DNA of 64,000 nucleotides, taken from CAYLQA01 sp964385695. GTDB taxonomy: Bacteria > Desulfobacterota > Desulfobulbia > Desulfobulbales > Desulfurivibrionaceae. A program made the translations under genes and the position numbers. Each line of letters opens with the position of its first letter. The first letter of the stretch is position 1. Shown here piece by piece: positions 50,128 through 58,019 of this stretch. A model generated the notes under the pieces. It saw nothing but the letters and a program-made list of their open reading frames with translations, ran no database searches and was not told the DNA's origin. The DNA lies in assembly GCA_964385695.1 (NCBI GenBank), contig CAYLQA010000001.1:122543-186542 (forward strand), in the 5' to 3' direction.

Positions 50128-51906
50128 TTATTTTTTGAAACCGCCTTTCTTCGGCTTACGCCCAAAGGGCTTTCCGCCCTTGCCTCGCTTGTTCTGGAAC
50201 CGAAAAGGCGTCTTGCCGCCCCTGCCGCCGGGACCTCTTGATTTGTTGCCGAATCTGCTGCCAGGCTTTTCCGTGCGCTCGCCGCTGTTCTCGACCTTCA
50301 CATCCTTGCCGCCGACCATCATGTTTTCAAAAACGGTCTGAACCAAGGGGGCGAATTTGCTCTCCGCCTCAAAGAGAGTGGAGTTTTCCATGACCTTGAT
50401 CTTGCCGAACTGGATGTTCTTCAGCCCTGTGGCGTCGTTGATCTGGCCGATGAGCCGTGAGGTGTATACTCCATCGTTTTGGCCGATATTGAGGACGAAA
50501 CGGGTGAATCGCTTGGGCCCGAACTTTTTACCAAAGTCGTCTGGCCTGAGGTTCTTCTTCGGTCCTTTCCGCTCCCTGTCGGAGAGGTTTAAGTCCGGCG
50601 CGTTTTGGTAGTATTTGAGGAAGCGGTTGAACTCCACAGAAACAAAACGCTTGATCAAGTCCTCCCGCTCAAGGCTGGATAAGGTCTCGAAGATAGTGGA
50701 GAGAAACGGGTCGATACGGTCATGGTCGACCTTGACTTCATGGATAGAGTTGATAAAGCTTAAGAGCTGCTTTTCGCAAACCTCATGGCCGGAAGGGATT
50801 TTACCTTCCTCGAATTTGCGTCTGAGCTTGTGCTCAATGTTCCTGATCCTATGATGCTCGCGCATATGGATGATGGCGATGGAGATACCCTTTTTCCCGG
50901 CCCGGCCGGTTCGGCCGCTACGGTGGGTATAATTGGCTGCCTCATCCGGCAGGTTATAGTTGATCACGTGGGTCAGGTCGTTCACATCAAGCCCCCTGGC
51001 CGCAACATCGGTCGCAACCAGCAGTTGAATGCTTTTCCTGCGGAACTTATTCATCACCACATCGCGTTGGTTCTGGTTCAGGTCACCGTGCAGGGCGTCG
51101 GCGCTATAGCCGTCCTGGATCAGTTTGTCGGCAACCTCCTTGGTCTCCTGACGGGTACGACAGAAGATGATGGAGTAGATGTCCGGGTTGAAATCGGCGA
51201 TGCGCTTGAGGGCATTGTAACGGTCCTTGGCGCGGACCATATAGTAGATGTGGCGCACATTTTCCGAGCCGGCATTTTTCTGGCCGATGGTAATCTCTTT
51301 TGGTTTGCGCATGTATTTGCCGGCAATGGTGGCAACAGCTTTCGGCATGGTCGCGGAAAAGAGCAAGGTGGTTTTGTCTTTCGGTGTTTGGTCGAGAATA
51401 GTGTTGAGCTCTTCGAGAAAGCCCATCTGCAACATTTCGTCCGCCTCGTCAAGAACCACGGAACGAAGTCGAGAAAGGTTCACGGCCTTTCTCTTAAGCA
51501 GGTCATTAAGACGACCAGGCGTGGCCACGATGATCTGGCCGCCTTTTTTGATGGAGGTGATTTGCCTATCGATTCGAGCACCGCCGTACACAGCAGTGAT
51601 AGCGACCCCAGGAACAAAGCGGGCAAAGTTGCCAAGGTCTTTGGCCACCTGGACACAGAGTTCACGGGTCGGGCAGAGCACCAGCCCTTGGGTCTCTTTG
51701 AGGTGCGGCGCGCAAAGTTGTACCAGGGGAATGCCGAAAGCAGCGGTTTTTCCGGTACCTGTCTGGGCAAGGGCCACAAGGTCGGCCCGGTCCTGCAGAA
51801 CAAGGGGAATGATTTCTTCCTGGACAGGGGTGGGGTTCTCGTAACCGAGTTTTTCGAGTCCTTGAAGAATATCTTCCTGGATATCCAAATCAGAAAAGGT
51901 GGTCAT
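50128..51906 (-). CDS. deaD: DEAD-box RNA helicase (DeaD/CsdA type)
   Basis: All helicase motifs are present: Q motif YENPTPVQEEIIP, AQTGTGKT, PTRELC, TPGRL, DEAD, SAT, ARGLDV and HRSGRTGRAG. After the core there is a DbpA-like RNA-binding domain (about 475-550). The basic Gly/Lys/Arg-rich tail matches CsdA. Such helicases assist ribosome assembly and mRNA turnover, especially in the cold. It is downstream of the cold-shock gene on the same strand. Length 592 residues. Confidence 0.95.
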   Translation of the reverse strand: MTTFSDLDIQEDILQGLEKLGYENPTPVQEEIIPLVLQDRADLVALAQTGTGKTAAFGIPLVQLCAPHLKETQGLVLCPTRELCVQVAKDLGNFARFVPGVAITAVYGGARIDRQITSIKKGGQIIVATPGRLNDLLKRKAVNLSRLRSVVLDEADEMLQMGFLEELNTILDQTPKDKTTLLFSATMPKAVATIAGKYMRKPKEITIGQKNAGSENVRHIYYMVRAKDRYNALKRIADFNPDIYSIIFCRTRQETKEVADKLIQDGYSADALHGDLNQNQRDVVMNKFRRKSIQLLVATDVAARGLDVNDLTHVINYNLPDEAANYTHRSGRTGRAGKKGISIAIIHMREHHRIRNIEHKLRRKFEEGKIPSGHEVCEKQLLSFINSIHEVKVDHDRIDPFLSTIFETLSSLEREDLIKRFVSVEFNRFLKYYQNAPDLNLSDRERKGPKKNLRPDDFGKKFGPKRFTRFVLNIGQNDGVYTSRLIGQINDATGLKNIQFGKIKVMENSTLFEAESKFAPLVQTVFENMMVGGKDVKVENSGERTEKPGSRFGNKSRGPGGRGGKTPFRFQNKRGKGGKPFGRKPKKGGFKK

Positions 51907-52124
51907 AATATATTAACTCGTTGGGGTTACATCCTCGCAGCAGGCTGCGAATAATGGGGTATTTGAAGTAAATTGCAGCAGGTCGTTAAACTTAAGAAAC
52001 CTGGGTCGGATTTGAGTAGAAGTGAAAAATAGTTTTTCCGGCCTTTGATACCCCGTGGTGTAATGCAGGGGAACTCAATAAGAAAGGTGGGTACGCAAGA
52101 GGAAAAAGTGCGCGCCCCATAAAC

Positions 52125-52153
52125 AAAAAAAGGCCCCGCAAAAAAGCGGGGCC
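52125..52153 (-). terminator. Terminator after the cold-shock gene
   Basis: GGCCCCGC and GCGGGGCC flank a TTTTTT loop on the minus strand and are followed by seven T. It lies 25 bases after the csp stop and would separate it from the helicase gene. Confidence 0.9.
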
Positions 52154-52178
52154 TGGGCATTCAAAGTAAAACTATGAA

Positions 52179-52379
52179 TTACAGCTGAACGACGTTGTCA
52201 GCAGCAGGACCTTTGGGTCCGTCTACAATGTCGAACTGTACACGAGCGCCTTCCTGCAGGGTTTTGAAACCCTCAGATTTGATAGCAGAGTAATGGACGA
52301 ATACGTCGCCGCCGTTGTCCTGCTCGATGAAACCAAAACCTTTACCTTCGTTGAACCACTTAACTGTTCCTTCTGACAC
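52179..52379 (-). CDS. Cold-shock-domain protein
   Basis: The 66-residue protein is a single cold-shock domain with RNP1 KGFGFI and RNP2 VFVHYSAI. It would bind single-stranded RNA or DNA and act as an RNA chaperone. The start is GTG at 52379 with AAGGAG nine bases upstream. A leader of more than 60 bases (52380-52490) holds a perfect stem TGGTCA/TGACCA and may contain cold-control structure. Confidence 0.95.
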   Translation of the reverse strand: MSEGTVKWFNEGKGFGFIEQDNGGDVFVHYSAIKSEGFKTLQEGARVQFDIVDGPKGPAADNVVQL

Positions 52380-52490
52380 TGTTACTACTCCTTGGTACTG
52401 GGTTCTTAAATGAACCGCTTAAAATTTATGGCCCGTAAGTTGGTCATTTTGACCAGGCCTACAGCGCCTGCCCGGGTTATGCCTAAAACG

Positions 52491-52529
52491 AAAAAACCGC
52501 ACGCCTATTTTACTTAGGATTGTGCGGTT
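52491..52529 (-). terminator. Terminator of the arsenic operon
   Basis: AACCGCAC and GTGCGGTT form an 8-base stem on the minus strand with inner CCTA/TAGG pairing, followed by TTTT. It lies 88 bases after arsC. Confidence 0.85.
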
Positions 52530-52617
52530 CACTTTTCTGTAAAAACAAAACTACAAACAGGTACTGCGCAACTAAGTATAAATTTCTAACATATTGTTTG
52601 GGGAAATGCAAAATATT

Positions 52618-53073
52618 TTATTGAGTTTTTTCTTGTCGCTCTAGAAAGCCCGGCAATTCTTGCATGAATTCCTTGATCAGATCACGCACTTTTCGATAGT
52701 GGGTCAGGGCCTCCTCGGCGGTTTTGCAGGCTGCCGCCAGGCGCGGCGGATCAGGGAACTGATGATGGATAATCTTGGCCGAACCAGGGAAAATGGGGCA
52801 ACTCTCATGGGCATGGTCGCATACCGTGATTACATAATCGAACTCCTGCACCGGCAGATCCTCAACCAGGGTGGAGGTATGCTTGCTGATGTCGACCCCG
52901 GCCTCGGCCATCACTTTGGCAGCGAGTGGATTAAGGCCATGGGTTTCGATACCTGCGGAATAAACATTATATAAATCGCCGTGCAGTTGCCTGGCCCAGC
53001 CCTCAGCCATCTGGCTGCGGCAGGAGTTGCCGGTGCAGAGAAAAAGGATGCTTGTTTTGTCAGCGTCGCTCAT
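52618..53073 (-). CDS. arsC: Arsenate reductase (thioredoxin-coupled, low-MW phosphatase type)
   Basis: The P-loop LFLCTGNSCRSQMAEGW is the CX5R catalytic loop of the low-molecular-weight phosphatase ArsC. Further cysteines appear in VITVCDHAHESCP, the pair that shuttles the disulfide to thioredoxin. It reduces arsenate to arsenite. The 151-residue length fits. It lies 5 bases after acr3. Confidence 0.94.
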   Translation of the reverse strand: MSDADKTSILFLCTGNSCRSQMAEGWARQLHGDLYNVYSAGIETHGLNPLAAKVMAEAGVDISKHTSTLVEDLPVQEFDYVITVCDHAHESCPIFPGSAKIIHHQFPDPPRLAAACKTAEEALTHYRKVRDLIKEFMQELPGFLERQEKTQ

Positions 53074-53078
53074 CAGGC

Positions 53079-54158
53079 TTACTCCTCACAGCTTACATGG
53101 CAGACACCTGCAGGTGTCTCCTTGGCAAAAGGGAAATATTTTTTCTTAAACCAGAAAGCGACATTGACCAAGGCGATCAATACCGGCACCTCCACCAGCG
53201 GGCCGATGACCGCGGCAAAGGCCTGGCCCGAGTTGATGCCGAACACGGCAATGGCGACGGCGATGGCCAATTCAAAATTGTTTGAGGCCGCGGTAAAGGA
53301 GAGGGTGGTTGCCTGCTCGTAGGTCGCGCCCACCTTCATGGACATGAAAAAGGAGAGCAGGAACATCATCAGAAAGTAGATGGCTAACGGCAGGGCTATC
53401 TGCAAGACATCCAAAGGTAGTTGCACTATGTATTCGCCCTTGAGGGAGAACATGACCACAATGGTGAAGAGCAGGAAGATCAGGGTCAAGGGGCTGATCT
53501 TGGGGATGAGTTTTTCTTGGTACCACTCTTCCCCTTTTAGTTTGAGCCCGACCAGGCGGGTGAGCATACCGGCAAGAAAGGGGAGTCCTAAATAGATAAA
53601 GACAGAGGTGGCAATCTCGCCCATGGAGATATCCACCTCAGCACCGGCAAGGCCAAGTTTTTCCGGCAGAATGGTAATGAAAAACCATGCGTAGAGGGCA
53701 AAGAACAGGACCTGGAAGATTGAATTAAAAGCAACGAGACCGGCACAGTATTCCCGGTCGCCTTCCGCCAGGTCATTCCAGACGATGACCATGGCGATAC
53801 AGCGGGCCAGGCCAATGAGGATAAGGCCTACCATGTACTCATGCCGGCCGGCAAGAAAGATGACGGCCAGAGCAAACATAAGGATGGGGCCGATGAGCCA
53901 GTTCTGCACCAGCGACAGAGTCAGGACCTTAGTGTTGCGGAACACCTCGTGCAGCTTTTCATAGCGGACCTTGGCCAGTGGCGGGTACATCATCAGGATG
54001 AGGCCCACGGCAATGGGAATGTTGGTGGAGCCGACCTGAAAGGCGTTTATTGTTTCGGTGACTGGCGGGTACAGATAGCCGAGCAGGATGCCAACGCTCA
54101 TGGCGAGAAAGATCCACAGAGTGAGAAAACGGTCAAGAAAGGAGAGATGTTTAGCCAT
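53079..54158 (-). CDS. acr3: Arsenite efflux permease Acr3
   Basis: The 359-residue protein has about ten membrane segments and the Acr3 phrases GIAMVIVWNDLAEGD-like ARCIAMVIVWNDLAEGD (Cys in ARC, essential in the family) and YPPLAKVRYEKL. It exports arsenite. It lies between the ArsP-like permease and arsC. Confidence 0.95.
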   Translation of the reverse strand: MAKHLSFLDRFLTLWIFLAMSVGILLGYLYPPVTETINAFQVGSTNIPIAVGLILMMYPPLAKVRYEKLHEVFRNTKVLTLSLVQNWLIGPILMFALAVIFLAGRHEYMVGLILIGLARCIAMVIVWNDLAEGDREYCAGLVAFNSIFQVLFFALYAWFFITILPEKLGLAGAEVDISMGEIATSVFIYLGLPFLAGMLTRLVGLKLKGEEWYQEKLIPKISPLTLIFLLFTIVVMFSLKGEYIVQLPLDVLQIALPLAIYFLMMFLLSFFMSMKVGATYEQATTLSFTAASNNFELAIAVAIAVFGINSGQAFAAVIGPLVEVPVLIALVNVAFWFKKKYFPFAKETPAGVCHVSCEE

Positions 54159-54176
54159 GCCAATAACCCGCTTTGC

Positions 54177-55271
54177 TTAGATAATCACATTAAACAGATA
54201 ACCCACCAGCAGGATGCCGGTGCCGACGACGCCAAGAAAGGTGGCAATCAGGGCAGGTTTTAATACCTTGCGCAGGATAACCATCTCCGGCAGGGAAAGG
54301 GCGATGACGCTCATCATAAATGCGAGCACCGTTCCTAGGGCCGCACCTTTGCCGAGCAGGGCCTGAACCACCGGCACAATGCCCGCGGCATTGGAGTACA
54401 TAGGGATGCCGACCACTACCGCAGCCGGGACACTCCACCAGGCGCCCTTGCCCATGATGGAGGCCATGAATCCTTCGGGGACATAGCCGTGGATTCCGGC
54501 ACCAACAGCGATACCGGCCACAACGTAAAGCCAAACCTTGCCCACGATATCCTTGACCGACTGCCAACCATATTGGATACGTTCTTCCATGTTGCCGGGC
54601 GTGGATGCAGCATCGTTACCGCTTGCCAGAACTTGCCTCACCCAACCTTCAACAAAATGCTCCATTTTCATGCGACCGATGACCCAGCCTGCGATAATGG
54701 CAATGGCAAGTCCCATGACGAGATAGAGGGCGGCAATCTTCCAGCCCAAGAAGCCGTAGAGGAGGACCAGGGCGATTTCATTGACCATGGGGGCGGCGAT
54801 AAGGAAGGAAAAGGTGACCCCAAGTGGAACCCCTGCCGTGACAAAACCGACAAAGAGCGGCACGGCCGAGCAGGAGCAAAACGGGGTGACGATACCCAAA
54901 AAGGCGGCCAGTACATTGCCCACGCTCTCACGCTTGCCCGCCAGAATTTTGCGGGTGTTTTCCGGGGTGAAATAAGAACGGATGATCCCCACCGCAAAGA
55001 CGATCAGCCCGAGCAGCATGATGACCTTGGGTGTGTCGTAGACAAAGAAGCGGATTGCCTCGCCAAGATGGCTGGCAGGATCAAGCCCTAGAATGGTGAA
55101 GGTGAAAAAGTCGGCAAGGGGGGCGAGCTGAAAATAGAGGCCAAACCAGGCCGCAAGGCCAATTACGCCAATGAGTGTATAGCGGATAAGTTGTTCCCGC
55201 GAAGTGGCCTGTACCTCTGCCTTGGGCTCCTGAGGTGGTTGCAGATTGGATATGTTTTGTAAAGGTTGCAT
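54177..55271 (-). CDS. ArsP-like permease (PF03773 type)
   Basis: The 364-residue membrane protein has the FCSCSAVPLFVGF motif of the ArsP/YraQ permease family. Two repeated halves are visible, the second with GIPMYSNAAGIVPVVQALL. Members export trivalent organoarsenicals or have unknown substrates. It lies 18 bases before acr3 and 38 bases after arsR in the arsenic operon. Confidence 0.85.
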   Translation of the reverse strand: MQPLQNISNLQPPQEPKAEVQATSREQLIRYTLIGVIGLAAWFGLYFQLAPLADFFTFTILGLDPASHLGEAIRFFVYDTPKVIMLLGLIVFAVGIIRSYFTPENTRKILAGKRESVGNVLAAFLGIVTPFCSCSAVPLFVGFVTAGVPLGVTFSFLIAAPMVNEIALVLLYGFLGWKIAALYLVMGLAIAIIAGWVIGRMKMEHFVEGWVRQVLASGNDAASTPGNMEERIQYGWQSVKDIVGKVWLYVVAGIAVGAGIHGYVPEGFMASIMGKGAWWSVPAAVVVGIPMYSNAAGIVPVVQALLGKGAALGTVLAFMMSVIALSLPEMVILRKVLKPALIATFLGVVGTGILLVGYLFNVII

Positions 55272-55309
55272 AATGGATACCGGTTACAGCGCACAAATAT
55301 TTGATTTGC

Positions 55310-55660
55310 TTACTGTGGTTTACAGATGTCTTTGCGGTGGATGGTCGGGAGGATTTTTTTGTTTTCCATAATATCCGGATCATCATCCAGCCATTTTTTG
55401 AGCTGCTTGAGCATGGTCGCGGCATAAGCAGAATCGGGCTTTTTGATCTGTTGATAATTAACCCAAAGCTTGTCCTTGATGCCTTCGACCAGGCCGGCGT
55501 CTTCCAGCACTTTTAAATGTTTGGAGACCGTGGGTTGTGCCAGATGCAGCACCGCTCGCAACTCGCAGACGCAGAGCTGCTTTTTCAGCTGCAACATTTT
55601 GAGTATTTTGACCCGGTTCGGGTCGGAAAGTGCCTTCATGACCTTGATGAAATCTTGCAT
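55310..55660 (-). CDS. arsR: ArsR-family arsenic repressor
   Basis: The 116-residue protein has the ArsR winged helix (LSDPNRVKILKMLQL, LAQPTVSKHLKVLEDAGLV). The arsenic-binding cysteine pair CVC in its DNA-recognition region is the classic ELCVC-type site (QLCVCELR). It should repress its own operon and release on arsenite. It is the first gene and has its own promoter. Confidence 0.95.
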   Translation of the reverse strand: MQDFIKVMKALSDPNRVKILKMLQLKKQLCVCELRAVLHLAQPTVSKHLKVLEDAGLVEGIKDKLWVNYQQIKKPDSAYAATMLKQLKKWLDDDPDIMENKKILPTIHRKDICKPQ

Positions 55661-55691
55661 ATTATCACCCCGTTGTTTTTGGTGCCGTATT

Positions 55692-55720
55692 ACTATATGG
55701 CTATATTCTTAAAAAGTCAA
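55692..55720 (-). promoter_or_regulatory. Promoter of the arsenic operon with repeat at -10
   Basis: On the minus strand TTGACT and TATAGT are 17 bases apart, 32 bases upstream of the arsR start. The spacer and -10 hold a near-repeat ATATAGCCATATAG, a suitable ArsR operator. The gap between arsR and the Fe-S gene (55661-55940) has no other gene. Confidence 0.7.
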
Positions 55721-55940
55721 CATGGTCTATTTGTCTCGTGGAAAGGTGGCGTTGCTCTGTTTGTGTTACTACGGTGGGGTAGTATTTTTGTGTATGCATG
55801 CTTCTGTTTTTGACATACAACATCGCTTCCGGACTTTGGCAGGTTGAGATTTGTTGCTATCATGGGAAGGAATGCATGGAGATAAAATGATCGTGGTCTG
55901 GTATATTCTCGAAAATTTCCAGGCAGAGGAGTGAATAATC

Positions 55941-56471
55941 ATGGCAGCGCTGTTTGATGACTATACAATGCGGGTGGATAAGGCGGCAGCCTGCAAGCCC
56001 GGCTACCAACCACTCTATTGTGTGGCGGAGTTGTCCGGTGATATCAGTCCTGTTTTTCCGTACCTGAACAGAATTTTGGGTGCAATCTCCATCAATAAAG
56101 AGCCGCCTGCCATGCTTATCAAAAAAGGTGAGCACACCATCGCCCTTGAGCCGCGCAAGATTGAGATCTGCGATGTGGCCGGGGAGGGTGAGGCCAAGGA
56201 ACTCCTTACCTGGTTGCAGGAACAGGTCAATACCACCTGGGAGAATAGGGCAAATATCGAACCTACCCATGGGGTGGCCAAGCCAGCATCTGTGATGGAG
56301 ATTGTTCGTCTCCTGCCCAGGAGCAATTGCAGTCAATGTGGCCAGACCGGTTGCATGGCCTTTGCCGGTATGGTAGCAAGCGGTGAAGTATCTTTAGCGG
56401 AATGTACCGAACTGAGTGATGTTGAGCGGCAGGAATTGCAGAATTATTTGGATAGTTGCCGTAGACCATAA
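55941..56471 (+). CDS. Fe-S domain protein
   Basis: The 176-residue protein ends in a four-cysteine Fe-S motif (C130, C133, C138, C155: CSQCGQTGC ... AEC), as in the PF04060-type cluster domain found in electron-transfer proteins and CO dehydrogenase/acetyl-CoA synthase subunits. The N-terminal 110 residues show no family I can name. A GAGGAG site lies before the ATG. It is 23 bases ahead of a radical SAM gene, suggesting the two work together. Confidence 0.75.
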   Translation: MAALFDDYTMRVDKAAACKPGYQPLYCVAELSGDISPVFPYLNRILGAISINKEPPAMLIKKGEHTIALEPRKIEICDVAGEGEAKELLTWLQEQVNTTWENRANIEPTHGVAKPASVMEIVRLLPRSNCSQCGQTGCMAFAGMVASGEVSLAECTELSDVERQELQNYLDSCRRP

Positions 56472-56494
56472 ACGAACGAGAGGATGCTCAAGAG

Positions 56495-57769
56495 ATGCAG
56501 GTTTTTGAGCTGGGTGAACTCACCATATCGCTGTACGAACCTGGGGCCGAGGAGTACCAGAAGGTCAACTACCCCATACGTTACGGCCTCTTTCACCAGA
56601 TCCTCTTTCGTGAGCATCTCTTCCAGTTCAACCTCAAAGGACAGGTCCGCTACCTCCAAGGTCTTGGCCGCGGCTGGCCTCATCCTGCCGAGTGGCTCAA
56701 GCGCACAGTGGGCAACGATTGGGTTTACTACTACACCGGCGGCTTTGCCGGGGTGTACGATCTCATGGGCGAGCATTACCTGCCCTGTTTCCAATACCGT
56801 TCCAATACGGTTTTTATTGAGGAGCCCTTCCAGGCCAAGGCGATCCAGGATGCGCTGGACCTTTTCCCCTTCCTCCTCGAGGTGATCGAAACCCGGCTTG
56901 AGCGGGAAAAAGACGTTCCCTTTGAGGTTCAGCAGATTTTAAGCCAGATTGCGCAAAACAACGATAGTGCTTTAGAGCGTAATGCCAAACGGTTGGTGGA
57001 TACCTTGGAAGGGCGGATCTCCATCCTGCCCCCGGATTGCCGCCATGTGGATTACGATGTGATCCCCATCATCCTGGCTGAGGGGTGTCTGCATAACTGT
57101 GATTTTTGTCTGGTCAAGAACTGCCGGGAGTTTCAGGTCCGTTCGCCGGAGAATATTACCCAGCAGCTTGCTTCCGTTAAGAAATATTTTGGCCAGGATC
57201 TGGCCAACTATAACAGTGTGCTCCTGGGCCAGACCGATGCCCTGGCCAGCGGCCAGGACATGCTCCTGCATACGGCAAACGAGGCGTACCGCGCTCTTGA
57301 TCTGGAAAATGGGCATCTTACAGGGGCGAACCTCTTTTTCTTCGGCAGTGTGGATTCGCTTTTGGGAAGTGAAGAGGAGCTTTTTAAAGAGCTCAACAAG
57401 CTGCCTTACCGCACCTATATCAACTTCGGACTGGAATCGGTTGATGGGGAGACCCTTGAGATGATCAAGAAACCCTTGGTTCCGGAGATGGTGGAGGAGG
57501 GCTTTACCAGGTTGATCGAGATCAACGACCGGTATAAAAATCTCAATCTCAGCGCCAACTTCCTTTTAGACCCATCCATGCCCATCGGTCATATCCCGGC
57601 CTTGGCAGACCTGCTTGAAGATTGCCGCAAAAAAAAGACGGATAAGGGTGGGGTTTATATCTCGCCCATGCATGGGGCGGGCCGGAGAAGAGAGATCATC
57701 GAGACGGTGCTCAACCTCAAAGAACTGGCCAAACTGCCCGTGCATCTCTTTTTGATGCAGCGACTGTAA
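56495..57769 (+). CDS. Radical SAM protein of unknown substrate
   Basis: The cluster-binding CxxxCxxC is present as CLHNCDFC (C198, C202, C205), well into the protein. About 190 residues precede it; they have no motif I recognise. The glycine-rich part GLESVDGETLEMIKK and the later strand follow the radical SAM barrel. Length is 424 residues. The N-terminal domain and Fe-S partner are an unusual combination; no substrate can be assigned. Confidence 0.75.
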   Translation: MQVFELGELTISLYEPGAEEYQKVNYPIRYGLFHQILFREHLFQFNLKGQVRYLQGLGRGWPHPAEWLKRTVGNDWVYYYTGGFAGVYDLMGEHYLPCFQYRSNTVFIEEPFQAKAIQDALDLFPFLLEVIETRLEREKDVPFEVQQILSQIAQNNDSALERNAKRLVDTLEGRISILPPDCRHVDYDVIPIILAEGCLHNCDFCLVKNCREFQVRSPENITQQLASVKKYFGQDLANYNSVLLGQTDALASGQDMLLHTANEAYRALDLENGHLTGANLFFFGSVDSLLGSEEELFKELNKLPYRTYINFGLESVDGETLEMIKKPLVPEMVEEGFTRLIEINDRYKNLNLSANFLLDPSMPIGHIPALADLLEDCRKKKTDKGGVYISPMHGAGRRREIIETVLNLKELAKLPVHLFLMQRL

Positions 57770-57775
57770 AGGGTA

Positions 57776-57919
57776 ATGAAAAATTAAGAATGAAAAATTG
57801 AGCGGTCAGGGAGGTGCAGAATAACTCCTTGTCATCTGTTGCCGTAGCGTTATCCTTTCACTCGTCACTCGTCACTCGTCACTCGTCACTCGTCACTCGT
57901 CACTCGTCACTCGTCACTC
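57776..57919. repeat. Intergenic direct repeats, including a TCACTCG heptamer array
   Basis: aatgaaaaatt occurs twice in a row near 57776-57800. From 57858 eight full copies of TCACTCG follow and a ninth is cut by the N run at 57920. The true copy number is unknown because of the assembly gap. The array lies between the radical SAM gene and the end of the AAA gene. Confidence 0.85.
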
Positions 57920-58019
57920 NNNNNNNNNNNNNNNNNNNNNNNNNNNNNNNNNNNNNNNNNNNNNNNNNNNNNNNNNNNNNNNNNNNNNNNNNNNNNNNNN
58001 NNNNNNNNNNNNNNNNNNN
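57920..58019. other. Assembly gap of 100 N
   Basis: Exactly 100 N, the usual filler for a gap of unknown length. It begins inside the TCACTCG repeats and hides the last codons of the AAA/protease gene. Confidence 0.99.

Noticed and set aside
57858..57919. Repeat array that might be a CRISPR
   Set aside because: The unit is 7 bases with no spacers; CRISPR repeats are longer and separated by unique spacers.
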